From positions 3,224,001-3,288,000 of the forward strand of contig JASJFJ010000003.1 of the NCBI GenBank assembly GCA_030412805.1: DNA of 64,000 nucleotides, in the 5' to 3' direction. Every line of letters begins with the position of its first letter. The stretch's first letter is position 1. This document shows positions 22,026-34,619 of this stretch, piece by piece. Source of the DNA: Westerdykella aurantiaca (Eukaryota; Ascomycota; Dothideomycetes; Pleosporales; Sporormiaceae). The notes beneath the pieces are model-generated. The model saw nothing but the letters and a program-made list of their open reading frames with translations, did no database searches and was not told where the DNA came from. The position numbers and the translations under genes were made by a program.

Positions 22026-24137
22026 TTAGAACCAATAGCAGTCTCCACTCCTACTCACCTCAAAGGTACACCCAAGCCCCCGTCCCATATCCGCCAACGC
22101 CCTCTCGCCCTCCCGCAGCTCCTCCAGTATCTGCTCTCCAACCAGCGGCCCGTCAGTCATCGAATCCTTCACGTGGATGATAACGACCTTGAGCCCCTTC
22201 AATGGCGGCCTGTCATGCGCCGCCGCCAATAGCGCTCGCGTATGCTCTGCAGATACCCCGGGAAGGTTCAACGGCGTAGGTACCGACTGGTTCAACGGAG
22301 TCAGGAGCGGGTGCGCAGCTGGCGCTGACTTTGCGCCACTCTGCACCGACGTCGGCGCAACTGAAAGAGCGGCATTCGTCGAAGCCCGGGGAAGGAGAGC
22401 AGGGCTCGGCGCAAAATCAGTCATGACTTCGTCTTCTCTTGCATTCTGGCCCTCGCGCTCCCTCTCCACCAGCAAACTCCTCGTGCGGCTGCTCTTCCTG
22501 CCAACACCGTCACCGCCGTCTGAGACAGATCCGTCATTGTGCAGGTGGCTGGTCGTCCCGCCAAATAAGCCATGGCTAGCTCTTTTCCTCTTGCGGCCTT
22601 TACGCGCTTCTTCCCTCTCGCGTTCGTGCTCCTTTCTACTCTCCTTCACCATATCCGCGAGATTCTGTAGCTCGACGAGGAGATGGCGTGGCGCGAGGTG
22701 ACCGTAGAGGACGGTATCGCTCTGCGCGTTTGTATAGCTGCACTCGATGAAAATACCCCTGAGGGTCCCCGAAGCAATCTTGGGCGCTGCTTCCGCCCAG
22801 ACCAGCGCCGTCTTGGGGGATAGGGAGATAGAGTCCGGCTCAACGTCGCCGAAGATCAGGACCTCCCTGCAGGGTGTGTGATGCACTGCTTCTGCCCTGA
22901 TAAAGTAAGCCGTCGAGTCAATCACGTTTTGCTCAACCTGCGCGGTCACAGTTGCGCTGGTGACGCTCGCCTGGCGCCCTGGTTCGGGCACCTGACCTGT
23001 AAAAAGAGGTGTGCCGGGTCCACTCTGCGCCTGAAGCGAAAAGCTCAGCGAACGGCCCTCGCGGCCTTCGACCTGCGGGGCATCGTGATAGGCGTACGTG
23101 GAAGTGCGCGAAACGCCTGGTGTTTCCGGGGCATTGACGTTGGAGTTGCGATGGAGAGAACCGGCGCCGCGACCGCCTATACAGTTTCCATGACTGACTT
23201 TAAAGCCGCGGACGCCTAGGCCATCACAGACTTCAATGTAGCCGCTCCCGCTGCCCTCCCCGAGAGCTATGTTGCCGCCTTCGGCTAGGCGCTGGAACGT
23301 TACAAGGCCCACACCGCCGTCTTCATCCGTCAGATTGGGCCAGAGTATGTTATTGAAGAGATGGGTTTTGATCGCATTAACAGTGAAAGGCAGAGCCGCC
23401 AGCCGTTTTGGTCGAGACGTGTTGTGAAAGGCCGCTGTGTTGATCACGAAGCCGGATACATGGTCTAGGTGAGGATGCGTGATGAGATAGGTCGATACAT
23501 GCTCTCTCACAACATGCAGGGCATTGGCTCTTGCGCTCGCGTGCGGAAAGGGAAGGCCTGCGAATGCTCCTGACGTTAGCGTCGTTATTACCGGCTCGGG
23601 CTCTTCAAGCGAAGACTCTGAGCTAGGGGTACTTGACTCTTCGTCTGGGTCTGGAGGGGGGAAACGGGTCGTTTTGGGTGAGGGTGAGTCCTCGTCCCTT
23701 GTAGGCGCAGACGCGTTCCTTTGGCCATTACCGGGGTCCTGGGGAGCACTTTTCTCCTGGGAATCTGCGACGAGTGGAAAATCTTTCTCTAATATGCGGG
23801 TGATGGCGGCGAGATGGGAGCCTGCATCAACCGCCAGCACGGAGTTCTTGGACCAATTAGTGGCGGTCGAGCGAACTAGAAAGCCAGTGACATTGTCCTC
23901 CGATGGACCACCTCCAGAGCCCTAAGGAAGTCAGTGAAAATGCAGATGTGGGACCCAGATCTTGATCATCATTGCCGCAAAGAGTTCCTCCGCTTGCACG
24001 GGAATCGTAAGACCATCGGATTGCAGCACAGCGAACGAAGCAAAGGAAAGCGCAAAACTCACCAAACATATGACTTGTATAGCAGGCTCCCCTGAGTGTC
24101 CCGATGACCTCCTTCCTTGGCCCTCACTGTCCTTCAT
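22026..24137 (-). CDS. PDE1: 3',5'-cyclic-nucleotide phosphodiesterase, class II (PDE1-type)
   Basis: Two exons: 24063-24137 (25 codons, ending IQVICL) and 22026-23921, split by a 141-bp intron (GTGAGT ... CCTTAG). The join gives the class II phosphodiesterase start VICLGSGGGPSEDNVTGFL. The product is 656 aa. The metal-binding motif THPHLDHVSG lies at residues 173-182 (His174, His176, Asp178, His179), with further fold segments FIECSYTN and VVIIHVKD. It is the low-affinity cAMP phosphodiesterase that ends cAMP/PKA signalling in fungi. It is longer than yeast Pde1 because of disordered insertions after the N-terminal block and around residues 450-590. A GTGAGT-like site near the 3' end could create an alternative C-terminus, but the unspliced end (CTFEVSRSGDCYWF) fits the family. 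Confidence 0.9.
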
Positions 24138-25682
24138 ACTCCTTGAGTACTCACTTTTTCAATCTACGAGTCCGATCCACACAGCGCAACGCTCTGTTTC
24201 AGCCTCTCGGAATCGCAGACCAAGCGCTCTGTCCCAGCTCTTCGGTACGTGTAGATCTCCCGCTCAGGATGGGTGGTTCCGAGGTGGTAGCGAGCCTTGT
24301 CTCAGCCACAGGTGCGCGTTTGAACGTTTCGCTGCATAGAGCAGGATTGTGAAAAGACTTCTGGATAGCCAAGAAAGCGACAATAGAAGAAGCTTCCCCG
24401 AGATCGTGGCAATGGAAGCCTCCCCTGGAGTGCCCGCTGGAAGCAAACGGTCGCTACTGGTCTGAAGGGGTAGATGGTCGTGGACAAGCCGCCTAGTCCA
24501 GTAGTCGATGAGTGACACAGGCAGCGCCAACGCCTCGTTAGTGGAAATGCAGGTATCCGAGAGGTCCAGTCTAGGAAGTCCTTCGTGCAACGCCCTCCAC
24601 ATATGCCTTTCGCTTCCGCGGCAAACAAAGCCTGTGGCAGCTTGCGCACTTTATGAAATCGGGGCCTTCGCAATCGTCCGTCGCCAGAAGCCGTCTCTTT
24701 GACCGTTCTCAACAACGGTTCCTCGACAAAGAAATATAGGCCCACCGGCGGGTGATGCGGCTCTGCGGTCGGTATCCGCTTCCTCAGCCCTGGGTCAAGG
24801 TGCGATGCGCCGGGGCGTTCCTAGCACGGGCTTCCACGTAGACTGCTACAGCGATGACTCCACTTGTATCGCGACTCCGCTATGCAGCTTGCGAAAGGTA
24901 TCTGAAGGGCAAAATGGCAGTGTGGCTCCCGGGATTGGTGTCGTTCGTACAGAGGTAGAGGGTAGAGGGTCGTCGGACTCGAGGTGGAACCACGCTTGGC
25001 GCGCGCTAAGGCCATACAGAGTAAACCCCGGACAAGGAATTGCAGGGATTGCTAGGATTCCTGGTTAGCCAATCGCAAGCCCCGCATCGGGAAGCGGCCT
25101 CAGATCTGGGGCCTCGAAGGAACGTCATCGGTGAACGTGGCCTGGCGCTTGGGACAACATAAGAACACACGACTACACCCACTGCTTGCCTACTACTGAA
25201 GAGTGTTAGTGGTGGCTGTTCCGTTGCCGTGTTGTATCCATCGAGTGAGCAGCTCGAGACTTAGCGGTATAGTCTGGACCGAGCCCACCGTCCATCTTAG
25301 GCCCGTATAAGCCACGCCAGTTAACGCCAACACACCTGCTAATCATCAGCCATGCAGAAAAGAGCCCCAGTGATCAGGCGCCTGGACATTAGGCTCTACT
25401 TAGATTACGGTATACTTCACAGCGTCATACATCCGTACCGGCAGAACCGAGACTCGGGGGCTGGCGTAAATATTGCATTTTGCCTCATTGCTCAGCATCG
25501 CTATTGTCGACATAGAAAATTTCTCGAAGACTGGAACCCAGCCAAGGGGGGTCGTGCAATGAATGCGTGTCCGAACAGGCTTTTGTATCCCATCCGACAT
25601 CCGGTATATCCATTCGTGAACACGTACATCATCCGCTCATAACCATGCTTTGTCTACAAACCATCCCACCTCAAGTGAGCAT
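24138..25682. other. Intergenic region, no supported gene
   Basis: Several ORFs of 80-150 codons overlap at 24264-24745 in different minus-strand frames. Neither frame carries a recognisable domain, although their co-location could mark a decayed gene. The rest holds nothing I can support. The 3' end of the eEF1B-gamma gene lies at 25683. Confidence 0.4.
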
Positions 25683-27233
25683 CTACTTGAAGACCTTGCC
25701 GTCAGCCCACTCGTACGTCTTGCCGTCGACAACAATGGGCTTGTCCCATGCCCACTGGTCGTTGACGAACTCCCTGTCCTCAGGGTTCTTGGGGTCGAGC
25801 TTCGTGAACTCGTAGCTCTCGTAATCGGGGGCGACGTCGAAAGCAGCAAGAGCGTTGTCGCCACGGATGACGAAGGCACCCTTGATGATGGAGTCGTTGG
25901 ACTGGCCGTACACGGAGGCGGAACCGAAGATGTACTTACGGCTGGCCTCGAGACGGGCGAAGAAACCGCCTGGTGCAGGTTAGCAACCACATCCTTTTCT
26001 TTGATTGGGCATTTCACTTACCGATCAAGTTGGAGGTCATGAAGGTGAGGGTCAACTCATCGTTGTACTTGTAGTCGACCTTCCAGATGGAGTACTCCTC
26101 GAAGTTGCAGTTCTCCCAGAACCAGGGGAGGGCAACCTCACGGGTCTCCTCGTTGGAGTACTTGCGCTTCCAGTCATCAAGGACGAAGGTGGCGCGGGGA
26201 AGAGCCTCAAGCGGGTGCTTGGGCTTGGGAGCGGGCTTCTCCTCTTCCTCCTCCGCGGGAGCAGCCTCCTTGGGCTTGGGGGCAGCCTTGGGGGCCTCCT
26301 TCTTGGGGGCGGCCTCCTTCTTGGGGGCGGCCTCCTTCTTGGGGGCAACGTTCTTCAAGGCCTCATCGATGAACTGGAGCTTTCTGGCAACCGCAGTGTA
26401 GTTGGGCAGGTTGTAGACGGTCTCGTACCAGCGGGTGACATTGGGGTTCTGCTCGCGCCACTGCTTGTCGAAGAAGTACTCGAAGCCACGGGCAAGAATG
26501 CCGGCAGCGAAGATGTCGGCAAGAGTCAGGCGCTCACCAACGAGGTAGGTGTGGGTAAGGAGGTGCTCCTCGATGACGTGGACAGCCTTGAGGGCGGCCT
26601 TTTGTGAGTCCTCAACGTTCTTCTTGTTGTATGGGTCACGGCCGAGGATGGGGCGGAACCAGCCACCGAGAGGCGAGAGGATCTCGCTGTTGGCGAAGGA
26701 CATCCAGCGCAAGATGGAAGCGTAGTCCTGCTTGGTCTTGCCCAGAAGGGTGGTCTTCTCGTTCTGAGACGTGACTGTTTGGGTCAGCAGCAGCCCCGCA
26801 TTGACGACAGGCAGAATACAGGAACGAAAAAAAAATTCGCCAACGAAAATCAGAGTGAAAGGTTCTCAACAAGTGTGTTCAGACAGGGATAACTGAATGA
26901 TAATATGTCTCATCCTATAGCGCGATCTAAGGAAAATGAGGGGAACGTACGGTACACGGCGATGGCGATGCACTCGGTGAGGACAAAGCCATCAGCGCCC
27001 TGGAAGGTAGGGACCTTTCCGAGCTTGTTGAGCTTCAGGTACTCCTCAGAGACGCCATCAGCGGGGACAGTCTCGACGAAATCGAGGTCGAGGTTGTTCT
27101 CCTTTGCAACCACACGCAGAGCAGTGGTGCGAGGGTTGCCCTGTTTGACCCGACGTTAGCACCGCATTGGACGCTGGCGGGGTAATGCTGGGATCGAACG
27201 TACGTTGTAGCTGTAGAGCTTTCCGAAAGACAT
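25683..27233 (-). CDS. TEF4: Elongation factor 1B gamma subunit (eEF1Bγ)
   Basis: Four exons on the minus strand: 27204-27233, 26951-27140, 26022-26774 and 25683-25969. Introns are 63, 176 and 52 bp, and all joins keep the frame. The product is 419 aa, the normal size. The order is: a GST-like N-terminal domain (MSFGKLYSYN, then GKVPTFQGADGFVLTE); a GST-C domain (YLVGERLTLADIFAAG); a Lys/Ala/Pro/Glu linker with repeated APKKEA units (about 215-265); and the C-terminal EF1G domain (KRKYSNEET..ALPWFWEN, ending EWADGKVFK). The protein is the scaffold of the eEF1B exchange complex that recharges eEF1A with GTP in translation. It is divergently paired with the mitochondrial uS9m gene. Plus-strand ORFs across the linker are shadows of the repeats. 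Confidence 0.96.
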
Positions 27234-27492
27234 GTTTGCGAGTGCTGTGTGGGCTGAGGATGAAGGCACAAGCAAAATGCGTTTGGAGGCGGGGTTGAAG
27301 AAAAAGTGGTGTTTGGGCAGCCGTGGCCAGGAGCCTGTAGAGTTTTTCCGTGCTTCTTGATTCGACTAGCGCCTTGGCGCTGCGATTCTTTCCGCAGCCA
27401 GCATCAACCATACCGTAGAGAATTATCGACGGGTGTATCAACACACAGCCCAGCCGCCGATTTCGTCCTCATCCTTCCGCCTTCAGGTCGCA
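27234..27492. promoter_or_regulatory. Bidirectional promoter, eEF1B-gamma / uS9m
   Basis: Only 259 bp separate the divergent start codons of the eEF1B-gamma gene (minus) and the mitochondrial ribosomal protein uS9m gene (plus). Both promoters and 5' leaders must fit here. No TATA box stands out. Confidence 0.6.
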
Positions 27493-28615
27493 ATGGTGCG
27501 GGGAGAGCTCTCGGGGAGCCTGCGGAGGGCCATTGACCTGCTAGGGAGGTCTCACTGCAACCCTGCGATCCAGTTCCCACGGGCAACCACCACGCCTTCA
27601 CGATGCCTTTCGACTACCGCGTCGCGCTCCGCCGAGATCACCAGCGAGAGCCACGAAAGGTTCACGGCCGCCCCTCCGATCGATTTCAGTAGACAAGACG
27701 CAGGCCGACCCAAGACCGGGAAGCAATTGCTGCGAACTCTGCGGGTTGTGCCGGCGTCTCCCTCGTACTTCAGCGCGAAACCAACCTTCAACGACGACTG
27801 GGTTGCCCTCACCGCGCTGCTGCGCAGGGTCGCAACCCTCCCCACCGTCCCCCTCCCCGAAGCACCAAAGGTCGCATGGAAAACGATCGACCAGTACCGC
27901 ATCATGACCAACGAACCGGTCAAAACGCTCCGGTATCACAAGATGCTACACATCCTGCGGCGGTTGAACTGCATACACCCTTCTCTCATGCCCGAGGAGG
28001 TCCTTGTTGCGATGCAACGATACAAGAAAGATACCCAACCGAGCGACATGAAACCCAACCCAGTGTTCGTAGATGAGGCAGGCAGAGCCAAGGGAGTGGG
28101 TCGGAGAAAGACGTCTTCCGCGGTGGCCTGGATTGTGGAAGGAGAGGGGGAGGTTCTGGTCAACGGCAAGACCCTGACGGATTTCTTCGGGCGCGTGCAC
28201 GATCGGGAGAGTGCTGTGTGGGCACTGAAGGCCACTCAGAGATTGGACAAATACAACGTCTTCGCATTGGTCAGGGGTGGGGGAGTGACGGGTCAAGCTG
28301 AGGCTTTGACGCTGGCAATAGCAAAGGCACTGCTGGTCCACGAACCAGCTCTGAAGCCCGCGTTACGAAGAGGTTCGTTTTCCCTTGAAGTTTCCCTTTC
28401 GATACAGTTTCCTATTGCATGCAATCCCTCTAGGATGGCTTGCTTTGTGTCCCCCCTCTCTTCGTTCTCGTCATGTGATGGCGAGCTCCACCTGCCAAAG
28501 TCAATTGCTAACATTGTCAACAGCTGGTACCGTCACACGTGATCCAAGGAAAGTGGAGAGGAAGAAGACCGGCCATGTTAAAGCCCGCAAGATGCCCACC
28601 TGGGTCAAGCGTTAA
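27493..28615 (+). CDS. MRPS9: Mitochondrial ribosomal protein uS9m (MRPS9)
   Basis: Two exons: 27493-28372 and 28524-28615, with a 151-bp intron (GTTCGT donor, TGCTAAC branch, CAACAG acceptor). The product is 323 aa. Residues 1-45 are an Arg/Ser-rich mitochondrial targeting sequence (RCLSTTASRS). A mitochondria-specific region follows, and the S9 domain fills the C-terminal 130 residues (GRRKTSSAVAWIVEG, GGGVTGQAEALTLAIAKAL, GTVTRDPRKVERKKTGHVKARK). The end MPTWVKR is the decoding-site tail (usually ..SKR/..YKR in uS9 proteins). Part of the small subunit of the mitoribosome. The upstream open frame lacks an ATG, so 27493 is the start. Confidence 0.95.
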
Positions 28616-31536
28616 GGTTTCATATTCATGTATACTACGTTGTATATTGCTAAACATATTTTCAGCGAGCTTATTAGAATGTACGAACCTCAGTCGGATT
28701 CCGTTCCAGTCAGGAGTGGCATGTGACGTACGGGTGTGTTGACTGACCACGTCCGGTTTCTCTAGCCGCCTACCCATGTGGTTGATATTGCGCTGTGCGC
28801 CTTTTGTGATCTTGCTTTTGACATCGGCTTGATGGTCCGAAGGTAGGCTGTGTCCAAGTCGAAGGGATTGAAACGACCTGGTCAGAGGCGTTTCAGACAC
28901 CTGCAGGCTCACGTTGGTGCAACGGATATCGGGACAAGGACGAAAGCGGGACTGCAACCGAAAAGTCTATTTATCTCGTGGTCAGTGCGAATGCCCGCGC
29001 TTCGTACCTATGTCGTCTTCATGCCTGCCTGGGCTTTTTGAGACGCTGATGTCTGCAGGTGCGCAGGTTCGCTCTGAAGGCCTGGAGATTGATCCAGTCA
29101 CGGCTCACAATTGTTCCGAACCCTGCCAACATGACATGCACCTACATAGTACCGGTAGATACGTCTGTTCTGCAAGTTGCGAAGCTCGAGCGGCATCGAC
29201 GCACGTGTTGTGTGAGCACTACGGGGTACAGCTACCTCCTTCGCCAGCGCATCGTTGGCATCTGGTGGACAAGCAACACGAGAGCTCCTCCTGCAAGCCT
29301 GCCACCTACCCATGTGCCCATGAGCCCATGAGCCCATACCCGGACGTTCATTTAAGAGCCGAAGACACAGGCGCGCTAGGCATGTTATCCGACCTCATCC
29401 CTGTGTCGATGCCCAGGCCAGGTACGGAGCACATTCGACCTCGAGCAACTGACAATGTCAAATTCGTCACCATCTTTTTCCGGAGACCATGCCGAACTCG
29501 GATGAGGCAATACATACAAAGTCCGCAATCAGCAGTGTGTGCTGTGTACACAGTCAGCATCAGTGGCTCATACATATGGTAAACAGCGCTTGGCTTAGCA
29601 CACTGGCGTACATGGTAGGCGGGTAGATTCGATGCTACTATGTACGACGTGTGGTGTTGCATCTTGGTTTACCCGGGGTAGGCTCGAGGCATCGCGAAAC
29701 CTGATTCAGAGGTCGAAACGTCAGACGTCCAATTGGAGCATTTTTCAGCAGGGCAGTCCAATCATCTTACTCGCCCTACGAGTGGATGCTCGCCATGATT
29801 CGCTTCTGGAGGGACCATCTTGATGCCGGCAATTCAGCTGCAGCACCCAGCCTCAACGGCTAAAAAGCCGGGGTGTACCTCCATATGTACATGCCTGGGA
29901 GTCGGACGTCGCGTTCCCAGGCGTGCCAGGCCTCCATGAAGCAGGATGAGCAGGTTCAGGTTGCGCAGTACAACGACCGTTCCCTGATCGACGGTTGGCG
30001 TGAACTGCGCTTGGGCAGGCGCCCTCTTGGATTCTTGAGGCTATGAGACTCTGAGTGGCTGCTCTATCAGATGGACCTCATCTCCCTGGAGGGGCGGCTC
30101 TGCAGTCGGCCTCACTTTTTTTGGACATGGCCAAAGTTAAATCGTGCACCATCATGGACCATCATGACCACGGACGGAGTCGCCCACGCCAGCCCAAGCA
30201 GCTTTCTCGAAAGGCGATTGAAACCTTCTCGAACGGGTTGTCGACGTGGTGGGCCTGCAATTTCAGGCAAATGCGCGCTCGGTCGGCGGGTAAGGGCCGC
30301 CATACGATCGCCGTTGGGATCGGATGACGCCGCGCTCGCCTCTTGACGAGCATGCACGACGCCAGCTTCCAGCTTCTTACCCACCGTGGGTCGCTTGGCC
30401 TGTTTCATCTCGCGGCGGTTGTCTGGATGCTGCAATTGACAAATTGTTTCCGTGCCCTTCCAAAACCGCATCGCATCGCAGGGCTCTCCCAGCGGCGTGC
30501 CACGTGAGTGCAGAACTCCTCCGGATTCCCATGCGGACCGCAGAAAGACAGATGGAGGACGGGTCCATGTGGTTGAGCAGGGAGTGGCATGAATGCTGTC
30601 CTGGTGTGAACATGGCCGTTCCGCACAGTGAAGCCTCGCTTTTTGCTGCCTACAGCGCGTCGGGAGGAGCGCTGACGGCGCACAGAGCTCTCTTGGACGA
30701 ACCGCCAGTCAGACGTGCAGGAGGGACAGCTCCGACGACGGTCTGGCAGCATCTGCCTGCGTGGACTCCGCATGTACCATCCGAAGGGACGTGGGAATGG
30801 AAGGGAGGAGGTTCTGCGTTGGGGGAGGGAAAGCAGCAAGTTTATACCGAACATCCCACTTGTGTGTCCATTACTCGCCCTTCCCGCGACGACATCAACA
30901 CCCACGATGGAAGATCGACGACGAGGCGTTGAGGGCAGAAAGTGGAGAGGATCTGCCACTTTGCACGCGTGTGGGCGCGCAACCCCTGCATGATCCCGCA
31001 GCACGAGAGAGATGAGCGAGGGCTTGGGCGAAGCGATGCCGAAATTGGGCTCCTTGACAAGTTGACTCCCGGGCCCTGTCAGCCCTCGCCGCCTGCGGCC
31101 TGACGACAAGCGAACAAGTCCTTGCTTGCAACTTGCTTTGCCCAGCCCTTCCTCCTTGGACCACATGTGGATGACGCCCCGAACGAAGCCTGCCACTGGT
31201 TTGATGATTTGACAAGCTGCGAAACGAATCAAACCTCGTCTCTCTCTTGCATGAAACGCGTCTGCGACGCTCCCGTCAGGCACCCTTCACAGCCTTTCAC
31301 TATCCATGGCCTCGCCCTTACCATAGTACACCACGGTACAAAGACCTTCAGCTGGGGAAAGTTACTGCTTGCGGCGTCTAGTACCTCAGGCCGCCGTGTG
31401 GCGTCTGGATGCCAAGGCAAGCTGGAGGGAGACGCGGCGAGACGGAACGGGAAGAAGACCTTCAGAACGGCAGCTGACCACAGGAGGCCGTCTACCTTTG
31501 CTGGCACAAGTTGTGACGATGCTGCTGGTGCTGGTC

Positions 31537-31560
31537 CTGCTGCTGCTGCTGCTGCTGCTG
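31537..31560 (+). repeat. (CTG)8 microsatellite
   Basis: Eight perfect CTG units. It is not in a supported coding region. Confidence 0.9.
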
Positions 31561-31889
31561 ACAGGAGGGTACAGCGTCGTGAATTCTCCCCCCCAGTGGA
31601 GGCCATCAATGTGGGCTGGCGCCCTGCAGCCACGCCTCGCATGCCATGGGGCCTGCAGATCGAAGGGCGATCTGTAACGGTGGCTAACCAGGCCGTGCAG
31701 GCCCTCATGCCAGACTAGTTCGTCGAGAAAAGTCCCGCCATCCCAATATCGGATCATCGGAGAGTTTTTGCTTTGCCAGGCTTGCCAGCCAGGCCTGGTT
31801 GCAAAACTGGCAAAGGCGGGAATGGAACTTCCAGCAGTCTCTGACGCCTCGTGGGGTTCTGCGTCAATTCGCTCCTCTTGTCCTGAAGC

Positions 31890-33350
31890 TGCTCTGGACC
31901 CTCTTCTTCTTCTTCACCATCCTCCATCCTCCCCCGAGCTCCCTTCCGCATTCCCCCTTCGCCGGCCGGGCTGTTCATCCTGTCCCTCTTTCCCAGCATC
32001 CCGGTGCGCCCTCGCTCTCTCAGCCGCCCCGCCCCAGTCTATATACGCTCCCTGCGACCGTGGCGTCTGGCGAGTTGCTTTTGCCCTTCTCTTGATGCCC
32101 TGCATCCCCAATGTGGAGTGTCCGTCATTCATCCTCCTTCACACTGTTCCTCCACTCGTCACCACTTGCCCTAGAGGACTCCCCCCAATTCAGCACGCTC
32201 CCCCCCACTGGGCCTAGCTAGCTAGCAGTTGTCCCGTCCCGACGCCGTCTCCAGAGAGGCGACGTCAGACCCTTTCCAGCCCTGTCTGCAGTGGTCCTTT
32301 GCACACGACTGAGCTGCTAGCGCCGCCCAATAGTATAACACCTGACCCATTTGCAATTCACCGAGGGCATTTTACTGTGTCCGCTTGGCTCCGTGTGCAT
32401 CCAACTACAAATATAGCACGTCTGTCGCGTTTCCGCCTGCTCGTGTCGGCCCGAAAAGCTTCGCCTCTCTGCACCAGCATCTTTTCGATTTGTGAGCGCT
32501 GACATTGAACACCTCTTGACACCCAACGGACATTGCCTTCCTGGACGCGCACAGCAAAGGTCAAGCGGGCGATTGAACTCGCCCAACCGAGTCACGACCA
32601 AGCCTACATTCTTTTAGACGGCAGGTGCTGGCATTTCACACCCGTGGACCCCTCCAAGGCGGTAACTGCCTGGCGCACAAGAGATTTTTCTTTCACAACG
32701 GAATCGCCCTCATCGCCGCACTCGTCGCCCTCTTTTCGCAGCGCGCCACTACTTTCACCGCGTAGAGCGCCCCGCCTCACCTCTACCTACACTGGAAGCA
32801 GGCTGTAGGCGAAGACTCCAAGGTCCCCGCTGGCGCATCGTGCTTTCCCCAGCTTCCATCTCGATATTTCCGGATTGGGACGGCAGGCGACGTCTTTGCC
32901 CTTCGAAAACACCGCCCGCTCCTTCACCACAACCTCCCACCTCGCCGACCACCTTTGCGCAGTCTCCAGGCTCTTCGACGGCTACCTCTAACCCCTTGCG
33001 CCTCGGGTTGTACCGCAGCAGCCTCCCGCAGCCCATAACTCTTCTTTGAGAACCAACAGTTTGTGCCTCTCTCATCTCATTCAGCCTCCTCTCTCTCGAC
33101 CTCCAGATTTCGGATCCTCGCCAGGAGCCTCATTCCACGGGTTGAAAAGCGGTCAGATCCTCTCCCTCCCTCAGCTGCTGATTCCACCAACTCCACCTAC
33201 TCTTTGCTTCTCGCCTCGCCGGTCCTACGACCGACTGACAAGCTGGCAGTTTACGCTACTCCTCCAGACTCGCCCTGGGCGGAGAGGGCAACCGGTTCTT
33301 CTCCCTCTACCCATCTGTTAGCGATAGGAAGCCGACCGAGCAGCGGTGGG
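31890..33350 (+). promoter_or_regulatory. Pyrimidine-rich upstream region
   Basis: The plus strand has repeated CT tracts, for example around 31905-31960 and 33060-33120, up to the start codon at 33351. Such tracts mark core promoters and 5' leaders of many fungal genes. The length suggests a long leader, possibly with an unrecognised upstream intron. Confidence 0.3.
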
Positions 33351-34619
33351 ATGGAGGATGCTGCAGCACGGGCACGACGGAATCAGGCAAGAGTACCAGT
33401 TCAACAAGGCGTTCTGCTCAGTATGAATCCACAACTTGGCCCTCATGGCGGAACACCTGGCCAAGTGTACTCACGGCAATCCACGGGCCAGCCATCGACG
33501 GCTTCTGCTTCCGGGGCTCGGGGTGGCTCGCAAAGCTTTGGCTACTCTTATGATCAAGGATATGGCGGCCACCAGGTGAACCCATCCTACGGTGCTGCCC
33601 AAGACTATGGCTCGGAGCAAACTTCGCAGCGTGTCCATCCCTATGCGCAACAAGGCCAGAATCCAATGTACAGCGTGCCCGGCGCGCAGGCATCAGTGCA
33701 GGGTTCAGCACAGTATGATTCTGTGCAACAGTACCAAGGTCGCGAGACACCTTTAGACGTGCTGAGTGGAGGGTATACGCCGGTCGCACAAGGTCAATAT
33801 TACAATGTGTCCGGACAGGAGGCGCCAACGAGCGCGCCGGTGGGAGGAATGCCAGCGCATCCTTCCTCGCAGTATGCCTCGCTAGGATATACACCAACAC
33901 CACCGCCAGGCGCTGTCGGACGAGAATCGGTTACTCCTTCTTACGCCGCAAGCATGACAGACCCACACCAGGCCGCATCCCGCGGCCCCTATCCAGATTC
34001 TGGATTCACGGAGCAAAGCAGTCACAATTGGGAACAGTATTATGGCCAGTTTCAGGATGCTGTGAAGCAGATCTTCACCTCCGTTAAGAATGGACAGCTA
34101 AGTGAAGCTGGAAGACACTTGATGTCTCTCACGGACTGGATATTTCAAGTAGCCGAACCCATTGGTAAGCCTACCCGTTCCTCCATGTGTGAACCTCGCG
34201 CTGATTGTGCGCAGGGCTACACCGCGATGACGCAGAGCAGCACCAGCAGAAGCTCAAATTGTGGGAAGATTTCAACAATTGCTGGCTTTCCGCACTACAG
34301 AAACAGAAGGAACTGATGGAAGACCTCAAGAAGACCGGGCAGTCGTTGGGCTCTCCCTTGCTCATCAGCCACGAATATCTCAAGAGAATGGGCGACCACA
34401 TTGTGAAGTGTTCCAATGCCTTCGAGAAGCATGGCCTGGTGGACTATCAGATGGGCATCTGGGAGGAGGAGATCATTGCGAGTGAGTCGATCCCTTGAAC
34501 TACCCGGCTTCCCGGTCTGACTCGGTGCAGTGATCATAAAATGCCAGACCATCCTTGAAGACAACGGCCATGCCGAGGACGCATCTCAACGGGTCGAGGC
34601 TCAATCCTCCCGCAAGTAA
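33351..34619 (+). CDS. Conserved fungal protein, low-complexity N-terminus
   Basis: Three exons: 33351-34164, 34215-34481 and 34531-34619 (introns 50 and 49 bp, GTAAGC and GTGAGT donors). The product is 389 aa. Residues about 20-230 are rich in Gln, Gly, Ser, Tyr and Pro (prion-like composition). Residues about 235-389 form an alpha-helical domain with WEQYYGQFQDAVKQIF, GRHLMSLTDWIF, HQQKLKLWEDFNNCW and HEYLKRMGDHIVK. I do not recognise a named family; the spliced C-terminal domain looks conserved. It probably acts in a nuclear or cytosolic assembly, but no function can be assigned. The ATG at 33351 is the first in this frame. Confidence 0.75.

Larger units (their letters stand above)
28616..33350. 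other. Gene-poor region with CTG repeat and CT-rich leader
   Basis: I find no supported gene in 4.7 kb. The longest ORF (30405-31283, minus, 292 aa) is Arg/Ser-rich and domain-less, and overlaps other long ORFs, as expected from GC-rich non-coding DNA. A (CTG)8 microsatellite lies at 31537-31560. From about 31890 to 33350 the plus strand is rich in C/T tracts, typical of fungal promoters and long 5' leaders, and directly precedes the gene at 33351. Confidence 0.45.

Noticed and set aside
22026..22060. Possible last intron in the cAMP phosphodiesterase (GTGAGT after CTFE)
   Set aside because: The unspliced end CTFEVSRSGDCYWF fits the family's C-terminus better than the alternative exon, which is Arg/Met-rich and unrelated.
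24264..24745. Two overlapping minus-strand ORFs (112 and 147 aa)
   Set aside because: Neither frame shows a recognisable domain or clean start; possibly a decayed gene, but the evidence is too weak to annotate.
26005..26607. 200-aa plus-strand ORF rich in Leu/Gly (apparent membrane protein)
   Set aside because: It is antisense to the Lys/Ala/Pro repeat linker of eEF1B-gamma; the hydrophobic repeats are a composition artefact.
28914..29582. 222-aa plus-strand ORF downstream of uS9m
   Set aside because: No motif and unusual composition (Cys/His/Pro scattered), with comparable ORFs on the other strand; not supported.
30405..31283. 292-aa minus-strand ORF in the gene-poor region
   Set aside because: Arg/Ser-rich, no domain, and overlapped by similarly long ORFs on both strands; likely chance in GC-rich DNA.
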